64,000 bases of DNA from Tabrizicola flagellatus. GTDB lineage: Bacteria > Pseudomonadota > Alphaproteobacteria > Rhodobacterales > Rhodobacteraceae. Of the stretch, positions 1 to 7,567 are shown one piece after another (positions within the stretch are counted from its first letter, which is position 1; every line of letters starts with the position of its first letter). The notes beneath the pieces were generated by a model, which was given only the letters and a program-made list of their open reading frames with translations, did no database searches and was not told where the DNA came from. The stretch is taken from the NCBI RefSeq assembly GCF_008271465.1, contig NZ_VMDU01000004.1:62001-126000 (forward strand), given 5' to 3'. Position numbers and translations under genes: made by a program.

Positions 1-45
1 CACTCCTGGGGCCTGTCGATTCAGTTTGGCATTGCGACCGGCATG

Positions 46-63
46 TGTAAACTTGAATTTACA
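46..63. promoter_or_regulatory. PpsR/CrtJ box upstream of crtD
   Basis: Exact TGT-N12-ACA palindrome (TGT at 46-48, ACA at 61-63), the known target of the redox repressor PpsR/CrtJ. It lies 38 bp before the crtD ATG. In Rhodobacter the gene to the left is usually a divergent crtE, so the box may serve both directions, but the window starts here and this cannot be seen. Confidence 0.85.
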
Positions 64-101
64 CTAGTTTGTCATATGAAGCTGACAAGAGGTCCCCCGC
101 A

Positions 102-1667
102 ATGCCTGCCGCCGACATCAAGGGACAGCCCCGCGCGGTGGTGATCGGGGCGGGCATGGGGGGCCTTGCCGCCGCGATCCGGCTGGCCGCCGGGGGCTGC
201 CGCGTGACGGTCGTGGAGGCCGCCGAGACTCCCGGCGGCAAGGCCCGCTCCCGCGCGACCCTCGCCGGGCCCGCCGCGATGGGCCCCACCGTCCTCACGC
301 TGAAAGCCGAGGTCGATGCCCTGTTCGCGCTGGCAGGCACCACCACCGAGGCCGAGGTCGGGATCACCCGCCTGCCCCGCCTCGCCCGCCACTGGTGGCC
401 GGGGTCCGGCCCGCTCGACCTCTTTCCCGACCGCGAGGCCAACATCGAGGCGATCCTCGCCTTCGCCGGCCCGCGCGAGGCGCAGGGTTTCGCCCGGTTC
501 GACACCGCCGCCCGCGCGCTTTACGACGCCTTCGAGACGCCCGTGATGCGCGCCCCGAAGCCCGACCTTGCCGCCATCGCCCGCACCGCGCTGCGCCGGC
601 CGAACCTCTGGCCCGCGCTCCTGCCCGGCATGACGCTCGACCGCTGGCTCGGCCGGTTCTTCCGCGACCCCCGCCTGCGCCAGCTGTTCGGCCGTTATGC
701 CACCTATGTCGGCGGCCGCCCGGCCCATACCCCCGCCGTCCTGTCGCTGGTCTGGCAGGCCGAGGCGCAGGGGGTCTGGGCCGTGACCGACGGCATCCAG
801 GCCCTTGCCGCCGCGCTGGCCCGCGCGGCAGAACGGCTGGGCGTCCGCTTCCACTTTGCCACGCAGGCCCGCCGCATCACCCGCCAGTCGGGCCGCGTCG
901 CCCATGTCGAGACCGACCAGGGCCACCACCCGGCCGACATCGTCGTCTTCAACGGCGACCCGCGCGCCCTGACAGATGGCCTGCTGGGCGAGGCCGCGCA
1001 ATCGGCGCTGAAGCCCCCCGGCAAGCCCAGCCTCTCGGCCTGGGTCTGGTCCTTCGCCGCCACGCCCGAAGGCCCGCGCGCCGCAGACCTCCTGCACCAC
1101 AACCTCTTCTTCACCGCCGACCCGGATGCCGAATTCGGCCCCATCGGCCGGGGCGAGATGCCGCAAAGCCCCACGCTCTACCTCAACGCCCAGGACCGCG
1201 AGCTTGGCCCGACCCCGGCCACAGAACGTTTCCAGATCATCCTGAACGCGCCCGCAAACCGCCCCGACCATCCGAACGAGGACCCCTCATGCCACGACCG
1301 CAGCTTCCCGCCCTTGGCACGCATGGGCCTGACCTTCTCGCCCCCGCCGGGACCCGAGGCGCTGACCCGACCGAAAGACCTGGCGCAACGACTCCCGGCC
1401 TCCCTCGGCGCGATATATGGCGCCTCGCCCGAGGGGGCACTGGCGGCGTTCCGGCGCCCGGTGGCGCGGACGGGCCTGCCGGGGCTCTACCTCGCGGGGG
1501 GCGGAGTGCATCCGGGGGCGGGGGTGCCGATGGCGCTTTTGTCCGGCCGGCAAGCCGCCTTACAGGCGCTTCAGGACCTGACTTCTCCCTCCCCGTCGGG
1601 CCGGACGGCTATGCCTGGTGGTATGTCGACGGCATCTCGGACGACGGCACAAAGGCCGTCTCGCTGA
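102..1667 (+). CDS. crtD: Hydroxyneurosporene/methoxyneurosporene desaturase CrtD
   Basis: FAD-dependent carotenoid C-3,4 desaturase of the spheroidene pathway. The N-terminal dinucleotide fold VVIGAGMGG is at residues ~13-21. The family C-terminal motif GLYLAGGGVHPGAGVPMALLSGR is present as a long, well-conserved block (positions ~1477-1550). I chose ATG 102 because AAGAGG precedes it at good spacing; an in-frame TTG at 69 would overlap the promoter side. The frame runs on to a TGA at 1665-1667, giving 521 residues. The last ~35 residues lie beyond the conserved end and overlap sequence that encodes a conserved CrtC N-terminus in another frame. It is followed directly by crtC and preceded by a PpsR box. 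Confidence 0.95.
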   Translation: MPAADIKGQPRAVVIGAGMGGLAAAIRLAAGGCRVTVVEAAETPGGKARSRATLAGPAAMGPTVLTLKAEVDALFALAGTTTEAEVGITRLPRLARHWWPGSGPLDLFPDREANIEAILAFAGPREAQGFARFDTAARALYDAFETPVMRAPKPDLAAIARTALRRPNLWPALLPGMTLDRWLGRFFRDPRLRQLFGRYATYVGGRPAHTPAVLSLVWQAEAQGVWAVTDGIQALAAALARAAERLGVRFHFATQARRITRQSGRVAHVETDQGHHPADIVVFNGDPRALTDGLLGEAAQSALKPPGKPSLSAWVWSFAATPEGPRAADLLHHNLFFTADPDAEFGPIGRGEMPQSPTLYLNAQDRELGPTPATERFQIILNAPANRPDHPNEDPSCHDRSFPPLARMGLTFSPPPGPEALTRPKDLAQRLPASLGAIYGASPEGALAAFRRPVARTGLPGLYLAGGGVHPGAGVPMALLSGRQAALQALQDLTSPSPSGRTAMPGGMSTASRTTAQRPSR

Positions 1668-2497
1668 TCGCCTTCATCGGGTCGGTCTTCTCGCCCTGGT
1701 ACAAGTGGTCGGGCCGGCGGGATCCGCAGAACCACTGCTGCCTCAACGTGGTGACCTCGGGCCTGAACGGCCGCTTCACCATGACCGACCGCGGGCGATC
1801 CGCCCTGAAACAATCCCCCGAAAGGCTGGAAATCGGCCCCTCCAGCGTCACCTGGACCGGTCGCCAGCTGGTGATCGAGGTCAACGAATGGGGCGCGCCG
1901 CCGATGGTGACGCCGGTCAAGGGGCGCATCACCCTGACCCCCCGCGCGGTGACAGGGGCCGAGGTCTGGCTGACGCCCGACGGCGCCCATCTCTGGCGCC
2001 CCTTCGCCCCCATCGCGGACATCGAGGTCGACCTGACCCAGGGCCACCGCTGGCGCGGCCACGGCTATTTCGACGCCAATTTCGGCACCCGCGCGCTTGA
2101 GACGGACTTCAGCTTCTGGACCTGGGGCCGATATCCCCTGCGCGACCGCGCTCTCTGCTTCTACGACGCGACCTTGCGCGACGGCGGGCATTTCGACCTG
2201 GCGGTCGAGATCACCCCCGACGGCCAGGTCCGCGAGACCACGGCCCCGCCCCGCACCCGGTTCCGCCGCAACCCCTGGGCCGTCCGCCGCGAGACCCGCG
2301 CCGACCCCGGCACCACGCCGCGCCCGCACCTGTCGCTGCTGGAGGCCCCGTTCTACTCGCGCGCGCTGGTGGAGACGCAGATCGAGGGCGAAAGGACCAT
2401 CGGCATGCACGAGGCGCTGGACCTTGTCCGCTTCCGCCAGCCGCTGCTGAAACCGATGCTCGCCGTCCGCGTCCCCCGCCGCGCGCGCTGGCCGTAA
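1664..2497 (+). CDS. crtC: Hydroxyneurosporene synthase (carotenoid 1,2-hydratase) CrtC
   Basis: Adds water to the psi end of neurosporene/lycopene, the first step from neurosporene to spheroidene. The frame contains the family blocks LIAFIGSVFSPWYKWSGR, NHCCLNVV and FTMTDRGR, and the C-terminal HDFDxNFG-type segment as GYFDANFGTRALE. No ATG, GTG or TTG lies at a sensible place. The start used here is CTG 1664-1666, which overlaps the crtD stop as CTGA and has AAAGG at 1651-1655, eight bases upstream. The same frame also encodes a family-like GYAWWYVDGISDDG block further upstream (~1608-1650), so the true protein may start earlier, at another unusual codon. The stop is certain and the start is uncertain. 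Length from CTG is 277 residues, close to the usual ~280. Confidence 0.85.
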   Translation: MIAFIGSVFSPWYKWSGRRDPQNHCCLNVVTSGLNGRFTMTDRGRSALKQSPERLEIGPSSVTWTGRQLVIEVNEWGAPPMVTPVKGRITLTPRAVTGAEVWLTPDGAHLWRPFAPIADIEVDLTQGHRWRGHGYFDANFGTRALETDFSFWTWGRYPLRDRALCFYDATLRDGGHFDLAVEITPDGQVRETTAPPRTRFRRNPWAVRRETRADPGTTPRPHLSLLEAPFYSRALVETQIEGERTIGMHEALDLVRFRQPLLKPMLAVRVPRRARWP

Positions 2498-2501
2498 GCC
2501 A

Positions 2502-2523
2502 AAGAATTTCCGCGAAAATTCTT
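2502..2523. terminator. Bidirectional hairpin between crtC and tspO
   Basis: An 8-bp perfect inverted repeat, AAGAATTT / AAATTCTT, around a six-base loop. It sits between the convergent ends of crtC (stop at 2497) and tspO (stop at 2528). The A-rich left arm and T-rich right arm would let it act as a terminator from both sides. Confidence 0.55.
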
Positions 2524-2527
2524 GGGT

Positions 2528-3025
2528 CTAGACGGTGGTCTCCGCCACCGGCCTCTTCGCCTGGTCCGGGTTCAGCGTCATCACCGACCAGTTCAGCGCC
2601 GCCGCGATGCTGACCCAGGCGATATAGGGCAGGAACAGAAGCCCCGCGATCCAGTCCACCCGCCAGAAGGCCACCAGCGTCGCGGCGACCGCGACCCACA
2701 GCAGCGCCAGCACCAGCATCCCCGCCCGCATCCGTTTCAGTCCGAAGAAGACCGGGGTCCAGAGGCAGTTCAGCCCCATCTGCAAGGTGTAAAGCGCCAG
2801 CGCCATGCCGACCGCCGGGGTGACGCCGGCCTGCCGCGCCACCCGTTCGGCGGCCAGCGACATGCAGAGGTAAAGCGTGGTCCAGGCCACGGGGAACAGC
2901 CAGTTCGGCGGGGTCCAACTGGGCTTTTTCAGGCTTTCGTACCAAGCGCCGGGCGAAAACATCGCGCCCGTTGCGGCGGCCGGCCCGCAGGCCAGAAGAA
3001 ACACGAGGAAGACCCAGATATCCAT
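2528..3025 (-). CDS. tspO: TspO/MBR family tryptophan-rich sensory protein
   Basis: Five-helix outer/inner membrane protein of the TspO/peripheral benzodiazepine receptor family (165 residues, normal size). In Rhodobacter sphaeroides TspO modulates photosynthesis gene expression in response to oxygen, probably through tetrapyrrole handling. The family signature is visible as PSWTPPNWLFPVAWTTLY (residues ~34-52), with a Trp-rich core and five hydrophobic segments. The start ATG at 3025 opens with the hydrophobic first helix MDIWVFLVFLLACG. It lies 55 bp downstream of crtB in the same direction, as in other Rhodobacter photosynthesis clusters. Confidence 0.95.
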   Translation of the reverse strand: MDIWVFLVFLLACGPAAATGAMFSPGAWYESLKKPSWTPPNWLFPVAWTTLYLCMSLAAERVARQAGVTPAVGMALALYTLQMGLNCLWTPVFFGLKRMRAGMLVLALLWVAVAATLVAFWRVDWIAGLLFLPYIAWVSIAAALNWSVMTLNPDQAKRPVAETTV

Positions 3026-3080
3026 GGCGCGATCCTAGCGGTTGCGCCCCGGAAACGCCAGCGCAGGCGGTCCGGTTCCC

Positions 3081-4088
3081 TCAGACCGCGCCGCGCCGGT
3101 CGCGCGCCTCGAGCTGGGAAAGGATCGCGAGCAGCGTCTCGGAGCGCTGCGCGCGCGCCGGGCGCTGGCCTGCCGCCTCGACGAGGAAGGCCACCTCGGG
3201 CACCGGACGGGCGTGCAGTTGCGCAGGCTGTGGCATCAGGTGGGTCAGCAGGGAAGCCCCGGCGGCCTTGCCCATCAGCACCAGCTTCTGCCCGCGCGAG
3301 GTGCGCGCGCGGCGGGTGACGCTGTCATGGCCGGCCCGCGCGACCTCGGACCCGATCGCCGCGTAGATGTGCCGCGCCGCCGCGATCCCCAGCCGGCAAT
3401 CCGACGGCAGCGCCGAGACGCCCGCCCCCGCCCGGAGGTACAGATCCTCGGCCACCGCCAGAAGCCGCCGCACCACCCCCGCCAGCGCCGGCGAGGGCCG
3501 GGGGTCGGCCAGGAATGCATCCACGTCGATCCCGGCCTCGGCCAGCCAGTCCAGAGGCAGGAACAACCGCCCCGCCCGGGCGTCCTCGCCCACGTCGCGG
3601 GCGATGTTGGTCAGCTGCATCGCCAGCCCCAGGTCCGCCGCCCGCGCCAGCGCATCGGGGTCGCGCACCCGCATCAGGACGCACATCATCACCCCCACCG
3701 CCGAGGCGACCCGGGCGCTGTAGGCATGCAGGTCCGAAAGCGTGCGATAGCGCCGCCCCATCGCATCCCAGGCCAGCCCCTCCAGAAGCGCATCCGGCAG
3801 CGTGCGCGGCATGTCGAACCCCTCGACCACCGCCGCGAAGGCCCGGTCCGAGGAGCGCGGCTCGGGCCGCCCGGCATAGATCAGGTCCAGCCTCTCGCGC
3901 AGGCGAAGGACGGCATGCGCCTTGTCCTGCACCTCGTCCACGTCGTCGTCGGCCACCCGGCAGAAGGCATAGAGCGCGAGCGCCGGGTCCCGCACCCGTG
4001 CCGGCAGCAGACGCGAGGCGGCATGGAACGACAGGCTTCCGGTGCGGATCATCGCCCGGCAGGCCGCCATGTCCCCCGGCGCGATCAT
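3081..4088 (-). CDS. crtB: Phytoene synthase CrtB
   Basis: Condenses two geranylgeranyl diphosphates to phytoene. Both Asp-rich prenyl-binding motifs are present: CRVADDDVDEVQ near residue 45 and NIARDVGEDARAGRLFLP near residue 165. The 335-residue length is typical. The ATG at 4088 overlaps the crtI stop as ATGA, so crtI and crtB are translationally coupled. The pair should be transcribed from the PpsR-controlled promoter upstream of crtI. Confidence 0.97.
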   Translation of the reverse strand: MIAPGDMAACRAMIRTGSLSFHAASRLLPARVRDPALALYAFCRVADDDVDEVQDKAHAVLRLRERLDLIYAGRPEPRSSDRAFAAVVEGFDMPRTLPDALLEGLAWDAMGRRYRTLSDLHAYSARVASAVGVMMCVLMRVRDPDALARAADLGLAMQLTNIARDVGEDARAGRLFLPLDWLAEAGIDVDAFLADPRPSPALAGVVRRLLAVAEDLYLRAGAGVSALPSDCRLGIAAARHIYAAIGSEVARAGHDSVTRRARTSRGQKLVLMGKAAGASLLTHLMPQPAQLHARPVPEVAFLVEAAGQRPARAQRSETLLAILSQLEARDRRGAV

Positions 4089-5665
4089 TCCGCCGCCATC
4101 GGCAACGGCGCCGCCGCCCGCACCGGGGCATCCGGCACCAGCGTCGCCAGCACCTCGGCCGTCCCGATCACCCCCGGTACGCCCGCGCCGGGATGCGTTC
4201 CGGCCCCGGCGAGATACAGCCCCGGCAGTTCCTCCGACACATTGTGCGGCCGGAACCAGGCCGATTGCAGGATCCGCGGCTCCAGCGAGAAGCCCGCCCC
4301 GTGCGGCGACAGATAGCGGTCGCGGAAGGTCTCGGGCGTGAAGACGAGGCTTTCGGCGACCCTGGCGGACAGCCCCGGCAACAGCCGATCCTCCAGCACT
4401 TTCAGCATCTTCAGCCGGTAGGGCTCGGCCTCCCTGGCCCAGTCCACCCCGTTGACGTGCCCCAGATGCGGCACCGGCGACAGGACATAGAAGGTGTCGT
4501 CGCCCTCGGGCGCGACCGAAGGGTCGGTGACCGAGGGCCGGTGGACGTAAAGGCTCATGTCCTCGGCCAGCCTGCCGGTCTGGAAGATGTCGCGGATATG
4601 CTCGCGATAGCGCGGGCCCACGACGATGGAGTGATGCCCGACCTCGGGCCACATCCCCTTGGTTCCCCTGGTCCCGAAATACCAGACGAACAGGCTCATC
4701 GACCAGCGCGACCGAATCAGGCGCGGCGCGGTCCAGCGTTTCACTGGCTGGCGGCGCAGAAGCCGCGTGTAGGTCGTCGCCGGATCGGCGTTCGACACCA
4801 CAACCTCGGCAGGCAGGACCCGCCCGTCGGCGAGCCGCACCCCCGACGCCCGGCCGCCGGCGACCAGCACCTCATCCGCCTCGACCCCCTGCACGACGAC
4901 CCCGCCCTGGTCCTTCACGACCTGTGCCATGGCCTCGGCAATCGCCTGCACGCCGCCCATCGCGTAGTGCACCCCGAAGGCCCGCTCCAGATGGCTGACA
5001 AGGGCATACATGCTGGTCACATGGAACGGATCGCCCCCGATGAACAGCGGATGGAAGGACAAGGCAAAGCGCAGCCTTTCGTCCCTGACCCGCCGCGCCG
5101 CGTGGGCGTAGACCGAGCGGTCCGCGCGATACCAGGCGAATTTCGGCAGGACCTTCACCAGGTCGAGGAACCTGTGCATCGACCGCCGACCCAGATCCTC
5201 GAAGCCGAACCAGTAGCGCGCCTCGGCATCCTTCAGGAACCGCCGGAACCCCGGCAGATCGCCGGGGGAAAGCCGCGCCACCTCGGCCTCCATCCGTTCG
5301 TCGCCCGGGCGCATGGTGAAACTCGATCCGTCCTGCCACAGAATCCTGTAGAACGGGTCCATCGGCACCAGCCGCACATCGCGGTCGAAGTCGCGCCCGC
5401 AGGCGGCCCAGAGTTCGCGCAGCGTCTGCGGCACCGTCACGATGGTCGGCCCGAGGTCGAAGCGGTGGCCACCCTGGGTGATGGAAGACCCCCGCCCCCC
5501 CGGCCGGTCCAGCCGGTCCACCACCGTCACCTGCCAGCCCTTCGCCCCCAGCCGCATCGCCGAGGCAAGGCCGCCAAGCCCCGCGCCGATCACCACCGCC
5601 CGGCCCTGACCGGCTTTCACGTTCGGCAGGCTCTCGACCTGCCCGGACCTTGAGGACTGTGTCAT
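4085..5665 (-). CDS. crtI: Phytoene desaturase CrtI
   Basis: FAD-dependent desaturase that converts phytoene to neurosporene in spheroidene producers. The N-terminal dinucleotide fold is VVIGAGLGGLASA (residues ~24-36), followed by DRLDRPGGRGS and the substrate-proximal FDLGPTIVTVP. The C-terminal flavin-binding block GLYLAGAGTHPGAGVPGV is intact. Length is 526 residues, near the family norm. The chosen ATG (5665) is the first in-frame start downstream of the PpsR box at 5682-5699. It is the first gene of crtI-crtB, divergent from crtA. Confidence 0.97.
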   Translation of the reverse strand: MTQSSRSGQVESLPNVKAGQGRAVVIGAGLGGLASAMRLGAKGWQVTVVDRLDRPGGRGSSITQGGHRFDLGPTIVTVPQTLRELWAACGRDFDRDVRLVPMDPFYRILWQDGSSFTMRPGDERMEAEVARLSPGDLPGFRRFLKDAEARYWFGFEDLGRRSMHRFLDLVKVLPKFAWYRADRSVYAHAARRVRDERLRFALSFHPLFIGGDPFHVTSMYALVSHLERAFGVHYAMGGVQAIAEAMAQVVKDQGGVVVQGVEADEVLVAGGRASGVRLADGRVLPAEVVVSNADPATTYTRLLRRQPVKRWTAPRLIRSRWSMSLFVWYFGTRGTKGMWPEVGHHSIVVGPRYREHIRDIFQTGRLAEDMSLYVHRPSVTDPSVAPEGDDTFYVLSPVPHLGHVNGVDWAREAEPYRLKMLKVLEDRLLPGLSARVAESLVFTPETFRDRYLSPHGAGFSLEPRILQSAWFRPHNVSEELPGLYLAGAGTHPGAGVPGVIGTAEVLATLVPDAPVRAAAPLPMAAE

Positions 5666-5681
5666 GCGGATCAGCCTATAC

Positions 5682-5699
5682 TGTCCATCCAGATTTACA
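5682..5699. promoter_or_regulatory. PpsR/CrtJ box, crtI side of the crtI-crtA promoter
   Basis: Exact TGT-N12-ACA match (TGT 5682-5684, ACA 5697-5699), 16 bp upstream of the crtI start on the other strand. It pairs with a second box at 5759-5776. Two boxes in one divergent intergenic region suit cooperative PpsR binding. Confidence 0.9.
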
Positions 5700-5758
5700 A
5701 CTTGGCTTTTATGCCGCAGGAAACAAGGCCGATTTGACTTCCCTGCGGCTGCATTAAG

Positions 5759-5776
5759 TGTAATCTTGTCCTGACA
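5759..5776. promoter_or_regulatory. PpsR/CrtJ box, crtA side of the crtI-crtA promoter
   Basis: Exact TGT-N12-ACA match (TGT 5759-5761, ACA 5774-5776), 77 bp from the box at 5682. It lies 22 bp before the inferred crtA start and would control the crtA-bchIDO operon. Confidence 0.9.
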
Positions 5777-5798
5777 CCTGCGCCCGGGGGATCGACTC

Positions 5799-6521
5799 AT
5801 TTCCGTAGCCACGCTCAGCCTCTTCCGCTTTTCCACCCCGGCCAGCCGGCTCTGGGTGATCGGGCAGATGGCGCTTGCGCGGTCGCGCGGTCTCTGGACC
5901 GGGGCGCGGTTCGTGAAACTCTGCGGCTCGGGCACGGGCGAGGGCTTTACCCCGAAACCCAACTGGTCCGTCTGGGCGATCTTCGCCGTCTGGCCCGACC
6001 TGGCCCGCGCCCGCGACCACATCGCCACCAACAGGGTCATCACCCGCTGGCGCGCCCGCGCGGCCGAGGACTGGACGGTTTTCCTCGCCCCCTTCTCGGC
6101 CAGAGGCAGCTGGGCGGGCGTGAATCCGCTGACCGACACCGTGGACCCGAAGACCCAGGCAGGCCCCATCGCCGCCCTGACCCGCGCCACGGTCAAGCCG
6201 CAGCACGCCCCCGCCTTCTGGCGCCGCGTGCCCGACATTTCGGCCCGGATCGGCGCGGACCGGAATGTGCTGTTCAAGATCGGCATCGGCGAGGTGCCGC
6301 TGCTGCATCAGGTCACCTTCTCGATCTGGCCCGACGCCGCCCGGATGGCCGAATTCGCCCGCCACATGGGCCCCCATGCCGAGGCGATGCAGGCCGCCCG
6401 CGACAACGGCTGGTTCGCCGAGGAACTCTACGCCCGCTTCCATGTCCTTGAGACACAAGGCAAATGGAACGGCACCGACCCCCTCGCCGGGGCCTGGGAC
6501 GCAAGAAAGGACGCCGCATGA
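5799..6521 (+). CDS. crtA: Spheroidene monooxygenase CrtA
   Basis: Introduces the 2-keto group that turns spheroidene into spheroidenone under oxygen. The frame shows the family N-terminus TLSLFRFSTPASRLWVIGQMALARS and the block FTPKPNWSVWAIFAVW. The only in-frame GTG (5856) would remove the conserved first ~19 residues. Upstream of it the frame is open back to a TGA at 5772, with only CTG 5778 and ATT 5799 as possible starts. ATT 5799 has GGGGGA seven bases upstream and gives 240 residues, the expected size. I annotate ATT but the start is unproven. The stop overlaps bchI as ATGA. Confidence 0.85.
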   Translation: MSVATLSLFRFSTPASRLWVIGQMALARSRGLWTGARFVKLCGSGTGEGFTPKPNWSVWAIFAVWPDLARARDHIATNRVITRWRARAAEDWTVFLAPFSARGSWAGVNPLTDTVDPKTQAGPIAALTRATVKPQHAPAFWRRVPDISARIGADRNVLFKIGIGEVPLLHQVTFSIWPDAARMAEFARHMGPHAEAMQAARDNGWFAEELYARFHVLETQGKWNGTDPLAGAWDARKDAA

Positions 6522-7567
6522 CCGCGCTGCACCGCGACAAGGCCCCCGCGCAAGCCGCCACCGGCAAGCCGCCCTTCCCCTTCACCGCCATCGTGGGCCA
6601 GGACGACATGCGCCTGGCGATGGTCCTCACCGCCATCGACCCGATGATCGGCGGCGTCCTCGTCTTCGGCGACCGGGGCACCGGCAAGTCCACCGCCGTC
6701 CGGGGCCTCGCCGCGCTCCTGCCCCCCATCCGCGCCGTGGCCTCCTGCCCGGTCAACAGCGCCTCGCTTGACCAGTGCCCCGCCTGGGCCGCGATCACCG
6801 ACGCCACCGTCATCGACAAGCCCACCCCGGTCGTGGACCTGCCCCTCGGCGTCTCCGAGGACCGCGTCACCGGCGCACTCGACGTCGAACGCGCCATCGC
6901 CGCAGGCGTCAAGGCCTTCGAGCCCGGCCTCCTCGCCCGCGCCAACCGGGGCTATCTCTACATCGACGAGGTGAACCTCTTGGAGGATCACATCGTGGAC
7001 CTCCTCCTCGACGTGGCCCAGTCCGGCGAGAACGTGGTCGAACGCGACGGCCTGTCGATCCGCCACCCCGCCCGCTTCGTCCTCGTGGGCAGCGGCAACC
7101 CCGAGGAAGGCGACCTTCGCCCCCAACTCCTCGACCGCTTCGGCCTCTCGGTCGAAGTCCGCTCCCCCCGCGACATCGCCACCCGCGTCGAGGTGGTCCT
7201 CCGCCGCGAAGCCTACGAAGCCGACCCCATCGCATTCGCCGCCACCTGGGGACCGGAGGAAGCCAGACTCCGCGCCACCATCCTTTCCGCCCGCGCCGCC
7301 CTGCCCAAGGTCCAGACGCCCCGCGCCGCGCTGGAAGACTGCGCCGCCCTCTGCATCGCGCTTGGCTCCGACGGCGTGCGGGGGGAACTCACCCTCCTCC
7401 GCGCCGCCCGGGCGCTGGCGGCCAGTGAGGCAGCGCCCAAGGTCACCCGCGACCACCTCCGCCGCGTGGCCGCCATGGCGCTTGGCCACCGCCTGCGCCG
7501 CGATCCGCTGGACGAGGCCGGGGCCTCGGACCGCGTTGCCCGCGCCGTCAGCGAAACGCTGCCCTGA
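6518..7567 (+). CDS. bchI: Magnesium chelatase ATPase subunit BchI
   Basis: AAA+ motor of the BchHID chelatase that inserts Mg into protoporphyrin IX. Walker A GDRGTGKST is at residues 51-59. Walker B is in YLYIDEVNLLEDH, followed by the sensor block VGSGNPEEGDLRPQLLDRFG. At 349 residues it has the normal length. It starts with an ATGA overlap on crtA and ends in a TGATG overlap with bchD, so the four genes crtA-bchI-bchD-bchO look like one transcript under the crtA PpsR box. Confidence 0.97.
   Translation: MTALHRDKAPAQAATGKPPFPFTAIVGQDDMRLAMVLTAIDPMIGGVLVFGDRGTGKSTAVRGLAALLPPIRAVASCPVNSASLDQCPAWAAITDATVIDKPTPVVDLPLGVSEDRVTGALDVERAIAAGVKAFEPGLLARANRGYLYIDEVNLLEDHIVDLLLDVAQSGENVVERDGLSIRHPARFVLVGSGNPEEGDLRPQLLDRFGLSVEVRSPRDIATRVEVVLRREAYEADPIAFAATWGPEEARLRATILSARAALPKVQTPRAALEDCAALCIALGSDGVRGELTLLRAARALAASEAAPKVTRDHLRRVAAMALGHRLRRDPLDEAGASDRVARAVSETLP

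Noticed and set aside
395-1570. Very long in-frame extension upstream of crtC
   Set aside because: It lies in another frame within the well-conserved crtD gene and encodes Arg/Pro-rich sequence with no CrtC similarity; only the last ~30 codons before 1664 look CrtC-like.
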